DNA of 64,000 nt from Alphaproteobacteria bacterium. GTDB lineage: Bacteria; Pseudomonadota; Alphaproteobacteria; CACIAM-22H2. Position 1 is the stretch's first letter, and each line of letters starts with the position of its first letter. The DNA is taken from positions 124,001 to 188,000 of the forward strand of contig JAFKFM010000009.1 in assembly GCA_017308135.1 (NCBI GenBank). Direction: 5' to 3'. Positions 16,122 through 23,076 of this stretch are shown piece after piece. Below the pieces are notes generated by a model. The model saw only the letters and a program-made list of their open reading frames with translations. It had not been told where the DNA came from and ran no database searches. A program made the position numbers and the translations under genes.

Positions 16122-16167
16122 ATCCCCTCCCGTGTCAGCGGGTGCCCGTGATTGGGCTGTGGGGGGA

Positions 16168-16206
16168 AAGTAAAGCATTGCTTTGCTAGTTGTCAAGCAT
16201 TGCTTT
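16168..16206 (-). promoter_or_regulatory. Leftward early promoter PL with two repressor operators
   Basis: On the minus strand, TTGACA (16196-16191) and TTACTT (16173-16168) are separated by exactly 17 bases and face the DUF6745-like gene. Two 13-bp operators of form AAAGCA-N-TGCTTT overlap it: 16172-16184 (perfect palindrome, covering the -10) and 16194-16206 (one mismatch, covering the -35). The same operator occurs three times between the repressor and Cro-like genes. The layout equals lambda PL/OL. Confidence 0.75.
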
Positions 16207-16278
16207 GCTTTCGGGCGAGCGCCGCCTTTTGCTAATGTTTTCAGTCGCTAGCGTTTGGGTTGCATGGAGGGATTGCGA

Positions 16279-16851
16279 ATGCGCGCCGTGATAATCGGAC
16301 TAGTCGCGGCTTTGCTTGCCCCATGCTTGGTGGCGAATGGTCAAAATCGCCAAATCCGCAAAACCGTCGGCGCGTGGTCCATCACATGCAACATTGACGG
16401 CATGACCGACGCGGCCAAATGCTTAATGCTCGCCACGCCAACGCTGCGAGCGGGGGAATTCGAGGGCATGGGCCCGGTCATTCTTTGGATCGAGGGCGAG
16501 CCGGAGCCTGGGCTACGCATAATACCGGCCATTCCGATCCTCCCGCCCAAGCGCCCGGAGTTCCACTTGCGAATCGCCAAGCACGCGGTGGTGACCTACG
16601 CGGTGTGCGATGCCGGAGGCGGGATCTGCACGGCGGCCCCCAGCGCGGAGACGAGGCAGGCCCGCGAAATCCTGGCTGGCGCGACGGCGGCACTCCTGCG
16701 CGTAGGGCCGATCGCGGGCGGCCGGGATTGGGAATTCGACGTTTCCGGCGTTCTTGAGGCGCGGGCCGAGCTGCGCGCCCTGCACGTCGAACTAAACATC
16801 CCGACAAGCCGCCGGGCGTTCGACGAGATCGAGCGGCGCGCGGGGCGCTAA
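16279..16851 (+). CDS. Exported protein in the immunity region, probable lysogenic-conversion gene
   Basis: ATG 16279 follows GGAGGG by 7 bases and starts a signal peptide (MRAVIIGLVAALLAPCLVANGQ), so I reject the longer starts. The mature part of about 167 residues has paired Cys (SITCN, KCLML, VCD, GICTA). The segment VGAWSITC...AAKCLMLA recalls IalB-like exported proteins of alphaproteobacteria, a weak likeness. It reads away from PL and ends 4 bases into the convergent repressor gene, a position typical of genes expressed in the lysogen. A periplasmic or envelope role is inferred. Confidence 0.65.
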   Translation: MRAVIIGLVAALLAPCLVANGQNRQIRKTVGAWSITCNIDGMTDAAKCLMLATPTLRAGEFEGMGPVILWIEGEPEPGLRIIPAIPILPPKRPEFHLRIAKHAVVTYAVCDAGGGICTAAPSAETRQAREILAGATAALLRVGPIAGGRDWEFDVSGVLEARAELRALHVELNIPTSRRAFDEIERRAGR

Positions 16852-17483
16852 GGCACGATCGCCAGCACGCGGGCGGCCCAATCCAGCTTCACGTCTTCGC
16901 GCGGGCTGGCGTTGTAGCTGACCAAGCGCCACAGGCCCTTGCGCTTGCCGGGCTCGAGCTTCTTCACCAGCATCGGGCCGTCCTGCACCTGAACGACGCA
17001 GAGCCTGCCCACGCAGGCGCCGGGCACACCCTCGCGATCGCGACTGTAGTACAGAACCCAGCCATCCTCGATCTGCGGCAGCATGGAATCGCCGCGCACC
17101 CACACCGCGACGGCCGGGCCTTCCTGGCCGGGAAATGGGGGCGCCTCGTCATGACCGCCGCCCTTGGCGTGGTCGTCGATCGGGAAAATCTCGGCCCCGG
17201 CACCGACATAGCCGACGATGGGAACCGGCGGTAATGGCCGGACCGGCGCCTTGCCGGTTAAGAGCTCGTCGATCGTTTTCCCATACAAATGCGCCAGCAT
17301 CGGCAGCTTTTCGATATCGGGGCGCGCGGGCTTTCGCGCATCCGGCTTCGGGTCGCGCTCCCAGTTGGAAATCGAGTTCTTGTCGATCCCAAACCGATCC
17401 GCGACCGCCTGTTGCGTCATGCCCGCCTCTTCGCGCGCCAAACGAAGCCGGTTGGGCAGCGTAATGCTCAATGATTTAGCCAT
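16848..17483 (-). CDS. CI-like repressor with S24 peptidase domain
   Basis: ATG 17483 begins the 211-aa product. Residues of about 8-65 form an HTH_3 domain (NRLRLAREEAGMTQQAVADRFGIDKNSISNWERD). From about 88 the S24/LexA-like peptidase domain follows: IVGYVGAGAE near the cleavage region, VRGDSMLPQIEDGWVLYY with the nucleophile Ser, and PMLVKKLE with the general-base Lys. Such repressors hold the lysogenic state and self-cleave with RecA after DNA damage, so induction is likely SOS-dependent. Its likely binding sites are the 13-bp palindromes at 17496-17554 and 16172-16206. Confidence 0.9.
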   Translation of the reverse strand: MAKSLSITLPNRLRLAREEAGMTQQAVADRFGIDKNSISNWERDPKPDARKPARPDIEKLPMLAHLYGKTIDELLTGKAPVRPLPPVPIVGYVGAGAEIFPIDDHAKGGGHDEAPPFPGQEGPAVAVWVRGDSMLPQIEDGWVLYYSRDREGVPGACVGRLCVVQVQDGPMLVKKLEPGKRKGLWRLVSYNASPREDVKLDWAARVLAIVP

Positions 17484-17495
17484 GTTGACAAGGTG

Positions 17496-17558
17496 AAAGC
17501 ATTGCTTCACGCGGTAAACAAAGCAGTACTTGACCTTTTGCAAAGCAATGCTTTACAT
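17496..17558 (+). promoter_or_regulatory. OR-like operator triplet and rightward early promoter PR
   Basis: Three sites match AAAGCA-N-TGCTTT: 17496-17508 (one mismatch), 17520-17532 (degenerate) and 17542-17554 (perfect). A promoter TTGACC (17530-17535), 17-base spacer, TTACAT (17553-17558) points at the Cro-like gene and is overlapped by the second and third sites. The first site lies next to the repressor start, suited to control of repressor synthesis. This matches the lambda OR design. Confidence 0.75.
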
Positions 17559-17566
17559 TCCTCGAC

Positions 17567-17827
17567 ATGGTCAACGCGACGCACCCCGAAACCACACCCG
17601 CCACCAAACGCGATCCGCGCTTGATCGAGGCGAAGCGCCGTGCCGTCGCGGCCGCCGGTGGCGCCCACAAGGCCGCCGCTGCGCTGGGCGTGAAGCCGCA
17701 GGCTGTCTATCAGTGGTCCTACGTGCCCGCCGAGCGCGTGGGCCAAATGGCGCAGCTGACCAACATCCCCCCGCACGAACTGCGCCCCGACATCTTCCCG
17801 CCCCCGGCGAAGTCGGAGGCGGCGTGA
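17567..17827 (+). CDS. Cro/YdaS-like transcriptional regulator
   Basis: The 86-aa product starts at ATG 17567 just downstream of the PR -10 box. AVAAAGGAHKAAAALGVKPQAVYQWSYVPAERVGQMAQLTNIPPHELRPDIF is the YdaS/Cro helix-turn-helix pattern, including the final H-x-L-R-P-D-I-F. Divergent from the CI-like gene and sharing its operators, it is the probable antirepressor-type switch protein that starts lytic growth. Ends at 17827, two bases before a convergent lipoprotein gene. Confidence 0.85.
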   Translation: MVNATHPETTPATKRDPRLIEAKRRAVAAAGGAHKAAAALGVKPQAVYQWSYVPAERVGQMAQLTNIPPHELRPDIFPPPAKSEAA

Positions 17828-17829
17828 CC

Positions 17830-18228
17830 TCACGGATACCGCCAACCGCACGCCTCGTAAGCGTCGGCCGTCGCGGAAGTGGCGCGGGCAATGAGGTTGC
17901 TGCGCTCGCGGGCCGTGATGGGCTCCGGGCGCCCCAGCAATTCGTTCGCGTGACGCCGAATGAATTCCTCGGGCAGACGGTCGGCAAACTCCCGATCGAT
18001 GCAGCGGCAAACGCTGGTCAACTCGGCCTCGCTGCGGGCCTTGAACAAGGGGCGGTTGCGCTCCTCGCAGCCCCGCGTCTCGTTCAAGATTCGCTCGTAG
18101 GCCCGACGCTGCGGGCTCTCCATTCGGAACGTCAGCCCGTCGACCGTCACGGGTCCGTCGTTGCGCTGCGGCGTGGCGGTCTGGCAGGCCGCCAGCAGCA
18201 GAGCGGTGGCGAGCGCGATTTTTCGCAT
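17830..18228 (-). CDS. Small phage lipoprotein
   Basis: The 132-aa product begins MRKIALATALLLAACQTATP, a clear lipoprotein signal with lipobox LLAAC (Cys 15). The mature part has several Cys (GCEE, VCRCID, EACGW) and a helical middle. It reads against the early rightward operon, so it likely has its own promoter and may be expressed in the lysogen. Possible roles are superinfection exclusion at the envelope or lysis (spanin-like), neither of which is shown by the sequence. Confidence 0.7.
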   Translation of the reverse strand: MRKIALATALLLAACQTATPQRNDGPVTVDGLTFRMESPQRRAYERILNETRGCEERNRPLFKARSEAELTSVCRCIDREFADRLPEEFIRRHANELLGRPEPITARERSNLIARATSATADAYEACGWRYP

Positions 18229-18294
18229 TGCGAATCCCCCGGTTGCGTCCCGGCCAGCCTATCCGGTCCGGCCGCAGCGCCGCAACATGGCGCC

Positions 18295-18501
18295 CTAGCG
18301 CGGCCGCAGCCGGTTCGCGGCGCGCCAAATCGCGAGGCCGACGGGTTCCAGCCCGTTGGTCCCTCGCGACTTCGCGGCCGGCTTCTCGTTAACGGCTATC
18401 AAGCGCAAGCCCGGCAAGGTGACGCGCTCAATCGCCGGATCGACGGCCTTCTCGGCCGAGCCTTGTGTCTTTCCCAGTCCCTTCGTCCCACCACTTTCCA
18501 T
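18295..18501 (-). CDS. Possible small phage protein
   Basis: A 68-residue frame from ATG 18501 (MESGGTKGLGKTQ) continues into PAIERVTLPGLRLIAVNEKPAAKSRGT and ends in a basic helix (AIWRAANRLRPR). Codon third positions are G/C-rich as in real genes here, but there is no clear ribosome binding site and no family is recognised. If it is not a gene, 18229-18510 would be empty apart from possible promoters. Confidence 0.4.
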   Translation of the reverse strand: MESGGTKGLGKTQGSAEKAVDPAIERVTLPGLRLIAVNEKPAAKSRGTNGLEPVGLAIWRAANRLRPR

Positions 18502-18510
18502 CGCACCCCT

Positions 18511-18532
18511 CTCCATGCCTCGAAGCATGGAG
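18511..18532 (+). promoter_or_regulatory. Hairpin that sequesters the ribosome binding site of the next gene
   Basis: CTCCATGC (18511-18518) and GCATGGAG (18525-18532) form a perfect 8-bp inverted repeat with a 6-base loop. The 3' arm contains GGAG, which is 7 bases from ATG 18540. In the RNA the Shine-Dalgarno would be buried in the stem, while as DNA the repeat could be an operator. Either would regulate the first gene of the replication block. Confidence 0.45.
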
Positions 18533-18539
18533 CGGCGCG

Positions 18540-18890
18540 ATGCGTGAAAGAAACGGCAAAAATCCCGAAACTTTCGGCAAAGGCGGTCGGCTGATGGTCG
18601 CCGCCGTCGCCATCGAACAGGATCTTCGCGACATGATTCCGCGCCTGCTGGCGCGCGAACCCGCGAAGGTGATCGCGTTCAAGACGGCGGCGACCCCGCG
18701 TTCCGCCGCGAATTGGCAGGAAGGCCTACACCTGCCGCAAGTGCCGCATTTCATCATGCTGGCGCGGCAATACCCGGAACTGCGCGCGAAGGTTCTCGAA
18801 TGGCTGGACGCCTCGACCGGCGACAGCGGCGAGGACCCGTCGCGCGTGCTCAACGAAATCCACCGATTGATCGTCAACGCCCGCACCTGA
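18540..18890 (+). CDS. HTH-like regulator in early right operon (paralogue 1)
   Basis: ATG 18540 gives 116 residues. About residues 30-90 (LLAREPAKVIAFKTAATPRSAANWQEGLHLPQVPHFIMLARQYPELRAKVLEWL) show a lambda-repressor-like HTH pattern with 'RSAANWQ' as the recognition helix. The next gene has the same plan (RSVENWIAGRNLPTLEPALRLAQHIPEVADLIL), so the two are probably distant paralogues. Likely a DNA-binding regulator of phage genes; targets are unknown. Confidence 0.6.
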   Translation: MRERNGKNPETFGKGGRLMVAAVAIEQDLRDMIPRLLAREPAKVIAFKTAATPRSAANWQEGLHLPQVPHFIMLARQYPELRAKVLEWLDASTGDSGEDPSRVLNEIHRLIVNART

Positions 18891-18957
18891 TCGCGGGTTG
18901 CTTGCCCACGCCTTCGTCACCGCATCGCTCCGGCAAAGTTTCGAAAGGAACGACGAA

Positions 18958-19281
18958 ATGAGACGCAAGACAGGACATCGCGATCTTCGCCAGCGCGAAA
19001 TGCTGCTGCCCATCGCGGGTGGCGCTGTCGATGCGCGCTACGCCGCCGGTTCGTGGCAGGCCGAATTCCTCGGCGTTCTCGCATCGGCCGCCGATCGCTA
19101 CGGCAAGCCGCAACTCGCGGTGTGGGCCGGGTGCGATCAGCGCTCGGTCGAGAACTGGATCGCCGGGCGCAACCTGCCGACGCTGGAACCGGCCCTGCGC
19201 CTCGCCCAGCACATTCCCGAGGTCGCGGATTTGATCCTGACCGTGATCGGCGCGCCGCTGCACAAGCGGGAGGTCGCGTGA
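18958..19281 (+). CDS. HTH-like regulator in early right operon (paralogue 2)
   Basis: I choose ATG 18958, which follows AAAGGAA. The 107-aa product carries AADRYGKPQLAVWAGCDQRSVENWIAGRNLPTLEPALRLAQ, an HTH with the same pattern as the preceding gene. The first 35 residues are basic. The stop overlaps the next start (TGATG). A DNA-binding role is inferred from the fold pattern. Confidence 0.6.
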   Translation: MRRKTGHRDLRQREMLLPIAGGAVDARYAAGSWQAEFLGVLASAADRYGKPQLAVWAGCDQRSVENWIAGRNLPTLEPALRLAQHIPEVADLILTVIGAPLHKREVA

Positions 19282-19586
19282 TGAACGTCCGGCGCAGTCC
19301 GATCGATGTTCCGCGCGCGTTGCGATTGAAAGCGCAGGGCGTGACGAACGCGCAGATCGCCGAGCGCTTCGGGTGTTCGGCCAAGGCGCTGTCGGTGATG
19401 ATCGCGCGCCATCGCAAGGCCGAGAGGATGCGCGAGGGCGACGTGATGATCGTGCATCGCGTGCCGCGCGGTGTCGTCACGAAGCTGCCCAAAGGCTTCA
19501 AGCTCGCAAACGCCCGACCCGCGCATCACGACCAGCACGCGGTGCTGGCGACGAAGATCCAGCGCAAGCGGAAGGCCAAGCGATGA
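19281..19586 (+). CDS. Small HTH protein, recombinase/transposase-type HTH
   Basis: ATG 19281 overlaps the upstream stop. The 101-aa basic product has PRALRLKAQGVTNAQIAERFGCSAKALSVMIARHRK, a helix-turn-helix as in resolvases and transposases, followed by a basic tail ending QRKRKAKR. It lacks any catalytic domain, so it is a DNA-binding protein only. It is coupled by ATGA to the MT-A70 methyltransferase gene. Confidence 0.65.
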   Translation: MNVRRSPIDVPRALRLKAQGVTNAQIAERFGCSAKALSVMIARHRKAERMREGDVMIVHRVPRGVVTKLPKGFKLANARPAHHDQHAVLATKIQRKRKAKR

Positions 19587-20179
19587 GCGGGCTCGTCGTC
19601 CTTTCCAACCGCCCGTTCGAGGGCCTGCCGTTGTTCAGCTACGGCCGCATCCTGATCGATCCGCCGTGGCAATACGAAAATTGGAGCAAGAAGGGCGAGC
19701 ACAAGAATGCGAGCGCGCAATACGACTGCATGCCCGACAGGGAAATTCTGAGCCTGCCGGTCGGCCACCACGCCACGCCGGATTGCGTGCTGTTTGTATG
19801 GGCGACGTGGCCGCGTCTCGATTTCGCGATCCAATGCGTGCGCGTTTGGGGATTCCGCTACGTGACCGGCGGCTCCTGGCGCAAGACGACCGCGCGCGGC
19901 AAGACCGCGTTCAACACCGGGTACGTGCTGCGCAACGCCTGTGACCCATTTCTGATCGCCGTCAACGGTGCGCCGCGCTGGGACAAGAAGATCTGCGCGC
20001 GCACCCGCAATCTGATCGAGGCACGCCAGCGCAAGCACTCCCGCAAGCCCGACAACGCGCACGCGATGCTTGAGGCGATGGTGCCCGGCACGCGCGGTGC
20101 GGAGTTGTTCGCGCGCGAACCCCGCGAGCATTGGGACGTATGGGGCAACGAAGCCAACAAGTTCACCCAAGCCGCCTAA
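19583..20179 (+). CDS. MT-A70 family adenine methyltransferase
   Basis: The 198-aa protein starts at ATG 19583. ILIDPPWQYENWSKKGEHKNASAQYDCM contains the DPPW catalytic motif (about residues 26-29), followed by CVLFVWATWPRLDFAIQCVRVWGFRYVTGGSWRKTT and, in the C-terminal half, the SAM-binding segment RNACDPFLIAVNG. These enzymes methylate the N6 of adenine; in phages the product is usually phage DNA, shielding it from host restriction or affecting gene control. Together with the cytosine methyltransferase at 23073 the phage has two modification activities. Confidence 0.87.
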   Translation: MSGLVVLSNRPFEGLPLFSYGRILIDPPWQYENWSKKGEHKNASAQYDCMPDREILSLPVGHHATPDCVLFVWATWPRLDFAIQCVRVWGFRYVTGGSWRKTTARGKTAFNTGYVLRNACDPFLIAVNGAPRWDKKICARTRNLIEARQRKHSRKPDNAHAMLEAMVPGTRGAELFAREPREHWDVWGNEANKFTQAA

Positions 20180-20199
20180 CCCCGAAAGGAACCCCGACC

Positions 20200-20916
20200 A
20201 TGGCTAAGAAACTCACCGCGAAGGGCCCGACCGAAGGAGCCGCGCCCGCCGAGACCACGAAGAAGGGCCGCAAGGCGAAGGCGCCCGAGCCCGCGCGCAG
20301 CTACACCGAGGAACAGAAGCGCGAGGCCCTCGAAATGCTCGAGGCGCAGCACAACGACATGGAAGCCGCCAAGGCGACGATGACGCGCGCCAACGGCCGC
20401 TATCGCAAGCAGCTCAAGGAAACCGCGAAAATCCTGGGCAAGGAAACCGCCGATCTGGTCTGGCTGCTCGCGGCCCGCAAGCGCGAGCCTGAGGATATCG
20501 ATCGCGAGACGCGCCGGCGCAACGAGCTCGCGCGCTTCGCGGGCCTGAAGATCGGCACGCAACTCGGCATGTTCGAAGCGGCCCCCGGCGAGACGCGCTC
20601 GATCGGCGATCAGGTCGAACGCGACGCGCACATGGCGAAGGGCGGCAACGGCGCGCCCGGCTCGACCGAGGCGATCGAGCGTGCCAAATCCCAGGGCGAC
20701 GCCGACGGCCGCAACGGCAAGGGCTATCAGAATTTCTACGACGACGGCAGCCCGGAATTCCTGGCCTACAAGGCGAGCTACGAGGCGGCGCAAATCGAAC
20801 TCGCGGGCGCGCTGAAGGGCGACGACGATCAGCTCGTCGACGACATCGCTAAGGTCAACAAGCTGCGGGCCAAACTGCCGAAGACCCCGCCCGCGGCGCA
20901 AGCGGCGGCGCACTGA
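20200..20916 (+). CDS. Hypothetical phage replication-region protein
   Basis: From ATG 20200 after AAAGGAA, 238 aa. A Lys/Ala/Pro-rich start (residues 1-35) precedes a helical domain (KREALEMLEAQHNDMEAAKATMTRANGRYRKQLKETAKIL). A second block, AKSQGDADGRNGKGYQNFYDDGSPEFLAYKASYEAAQIELA, has the G-x-x-A-x-x-G spacing of ribosome-modulation-factor-like phage segments, a weak likeness. The basic tail could bind DNA. The stop overlaps the RuvC-like gene start (TGATG). Confidence 0.65.
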   Translation: MAKKLTAKGPTEGAAPAETTKKGRKAKAPEPARSYTEEQKREALEMLEAQHNDMEAAKATMTRANGRYRKQLKETAKILGKETADLVWLLAARKREPEDIDRETRRRNELARFAGLKIGTQLGMFEAAPGETRSIGDQVERDAHMAKGGNGAPGSTEAIERAKSQGDADGRNGKGYQNFYDDGSPEFLAYKASYEAAQIELAGALKGDDDQLVDDIAKVNKLRAKLPKTPPAAQAAAH

Positions 20917-21443
20917 TGCCGATCCTCGCCCTCGATCTGGCGAGCGTGACCGGGTGGGCTTGCGACGGCCCACCCGATTCGCGCGGCCAGCCCCGGCCGG
21001 TCGGCGGCTCGTTCGAGCTGCGCGGGTCGGAATTCGGCGATCGCTATATCGATCTGCGCGACCGGATCACCGAGCTTGTTTCGCTCCACAAGCCGGACAC
21101 GGCGGTGTTCGAGGCGCCGCTGCCCTTCGCGTCGGGATCGAAATTCGCCGGGATCCAAGCGGGTGCCAACACCGTGCGCATGCTGCTGGGCTTCGCGGCC
21201 ATCGCCGAGGAAACGCTGATGCGCCTCGGCATCGAGGTGTTCGAGGTCAACGTGCAGCAGGTGCGCAAGCATTTCTGCGGCGATGCGCGGGCCAAGAAGG
21301 ACGACGTGATCCGGACCTGCCGCACGCTCGGCTGGAATCCGAACGACCACAACGCGGCCGATGCCATGGCGTGCTGGGATTTCGCGCGCGGCGGCTTGAA
21401 CTGGAAACAGGTCGGGTCGGTTCTGCCGAAGGTGGGCACATGA
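20916..21443 (+). CDS. RuvC-like Holliday junction resolvase
   Basis: The 175-aa product has the RNase H-like RuvC plan: ILALDLASVTGWA (first Asp), TAVFEAPLP (Glu after strand 4) and NPNDHNAADAMACWDF (C-terminal acidic pair). These four acidic residues would bind two metal ions and cut four-way junctions made during phage recombination and replication, before packaging. The gene is coupled to the flanking genes by TGATG and ATGA overlaps. Confidence 0.82.
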   Translation: MPILALDLASVTGWACDGPPDSRGQPRPVGGSFELRGSEFGDRYIDLRDRITELVSLHKPDTAVFEAPLPFASGSKFAGIQAGANTVRMLLGFAAIAEETLMRLGIEVFEVNVQQVRKHFCGDARAKKDDVIRTCRTLGWNPNDHNAADAMACWDFARGGLNWKQVGSVLPKVGT

Positions 21444-21592
21444 CCCGCGCCCGTCGCCTGCGCGGCTTGGCCCGCCGGACCCTGCACGCCCGCGCCGAAT
21501 GGCGCCGGGCCAAGGGCGGCGTCAAGACCGCCAAATATCGCGCCTATGTCGCGGCCACGGCGAAGCTGCTGCGCGCGGAGATCAAGCGATGA
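21440..21592 (+). CDS. 50-residue basic protein
   Basis: ATG 21440 overlaps the RuvC-like stop and its own stop overlaps the dnaB start, both ATGA. The peptide is Arg/Ala/Lys-rich (MTRARRLRGLARRTLHARAEW, ending LLRAEIKR) and probably a single amphipathic helix with a turn. Coupling to resolvase and helicase genes suggests an accessory in DNA handling; function is unknown. Confidence 0.55.
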   Translation: MTRARRLRGLARRTLHARAEWRRAKGGVKTAKYRAYVAATAKLLRAEIKR

Positions 21593-23076
21593 TGGACGGT
21601 GCCGGTCCGCCCGACGATTACCAGGGGCCCGACGATCGCGCCCCGCCCGAGGGCGATGCGTTCTCGATGGGCGGCGTGCGCGTGCCCCCGCATAATTTCG
21701 AGATCGAGATGGCGCTGCTCGCCGCGCTGATGGCGAACAATCGCGCGTTCGAAGGCATCGCCGACACGACGCGGCCCGAGCATTTCGCCGACCCCACCCA
21801 TGCGCGGATCTTCGAGACGATCGCGACGCTGATCGAACAAGGGCGCCAGGCCAACGCCGCGACGATGGCCGCGTATCTGGCGGAAGATGCCGAATTTCAA
21901 AAGCTCGGCGGCAAGACGTATCTCGCCCGGCTTCAAGCGGCGGCGATGACGATCGTCAACACCAAGGATTACGCGCGCCAACTGCGCGACCTTTGGCAAC
22001 GCCGCGAGATGATCGGGCTTGCCCAAGAACTCGAAGGGGCCGCCTATCAATTCGAGATCGGCACGACCGCCGACCAGCAAATCGAAGGCCTGGAAAAGGC
22101 GCTTTACGATCTGGTCGAGCGCGGCGAGGCGGGCACGGGCCCGGTCGATCTCGGCAGGGCCATGTCGCTGGCGCTGGAACGCGCGGATCGCGCGGGCAAG
22201 GGCGTGTTCACCGGGTTGCGCACGGGGCTTACCGAACTCGACGAGCGCCTTGGCGGTCTCGAGCCCGGCACGCTGACCGTGATCGCCGCGCGCCCCTCGA
22301 TGGGCAAGACGGCGCTCGGCGTGGCGATCGCGCGGCATGTCGCCACGAACGGGACCGGCGTCTTGTTCCACTCGCTGGAAATGGACGCGGCGCAGATCGG
22401 CCGGCGCGCGGTGTGCCAGATCAGCGGTATTGCGCTCGAGGCCGTGCGCAACGGCCGCCTGGGGCAAGACGCCTGGGTGACGCTGACCGAGGCGCAAGGC
22501 CGTTTCGCGAAGACCCCGATCGTGATCGACGATCGCCCCGGCGTCTCGTTGATGCAGATTTCCGCCGCGCTGCGGCGCGCCAAACGCAAGAACAAGATCG
22601 GCCTCGGCGTCATCGACCATTTGGGTCTGATGGCCACGGCGCGCGGCCTGGAGGGCCAACCGGTGCAGGCGATCGGTCACAACACGCGCGGCCTCAAACG
22701 CCTCGCCAAGGAACTCGGCATCCCGCTTGTGCTGCTCTGCCAGTTGAGCCGCGCTAACGAACTGCGCGAAGAAAAGCGGCCGCAGCTTTCCGATCTGCGC
22801 GGATCCGGTGATATCGAGCAGGACGCCGATATCGTGATCTTCGTGCATCGCGAGCATTACTACCTGACGCGTTCGGAGCCGACGCGCTCGCCCAAGGAAA
22901 CCGAGGCGACGTTCCTCGACAAGCAAATGCGCTGGAACGACGCGTGCCGCGAGGCCCAGGGCAAAGCCGAATTGCTGATCGCCAAGAATCGCGACGGCGC
23001 CGTGGGCATGGTCCGCGTCGCCTTCGATGGCCCGACCGCCAATTTCCACGATCTGGATGCGGGGGGCGACGCATGA
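21589..23076 (+). CDS. dnaB: Replicative DNA helicase DnaB
   Basis: The 495-aa protein shows the DnaB N-terminal domain (HNFEIEMALLAALMANNRAFEGI, about residues 35-140), a linker, and the RecA-like C-terminal ATPase: VIAARPSMGKTALG is the Walker A, GLGVIDHLGLM the Walker B, and DLRGSGDIEQDADIVIFVHRE the arginine-finger region. It would be a hexameric helicase for phage replication. No primase or DNA polymerase is found in the prophage, so it probably recruits the host replisome. The initiator may be the DUF1376 protein at 23984. Confidence 0.93.
   Translation: MMDGAGPPDDYQGPDDRAPPEGDAFSMGGVRVPPHNFEIEMALLAALMANNRAFEGIADTTRPEHFADPTHARIFETIATLIEQGRQANAATMAAYLAEDAEFQKLGGKTYLARLQAAAMTIVNTKDYARQLRDLWQRREMIGLAQELEGAAYQFEIGTTADQQIEGLEKALYDLVERGEAGTGPVDLGRAMSLALERADRAGKGVFTGLRTGLTELDERLGGLEPGTLTVIAARPSMGKTALGVAIARHVATNGTGVLFHSLEMDAAQIGRRAVCQISGIALEAVRNGRLGQDAWVTLTEAQGRFAKTPIVIDDRPGVSLMQISAALRRAKRKNKIGLGVIDHLGLMATARGLEGQPVQAIGHNTRGLKRLAKELGIPLVLLCQLSRANELREEKRPQLSDLRGSGDIEQDADIVIFVHREHYYLTRSEPTRSPKETEATFLDKQMRWNDACREAQGKAELLIAKNRDGAVGMVRVAFDGPTANFHDLDAGGDA

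Noticed and set aside
15006..16151. Long rightward ORF with Gly-Gly-Arg-Ala/Val repeats across the 12-bp array
   Set aside because: It is the complement of the DUF6745-like gene. The 12-bp unit lacks stop codons in several frames on both strands, so long shadow ORFs arise; there is no ribosome binding site or domain in this frame.
17530..18594. 354-aa rightward ORF across the Cro-like gene and lipoprotein
   Set aside because: It runs through the YdaS-like gene in another frame and against a clear lipoprotein with lipobox; no domain is found.
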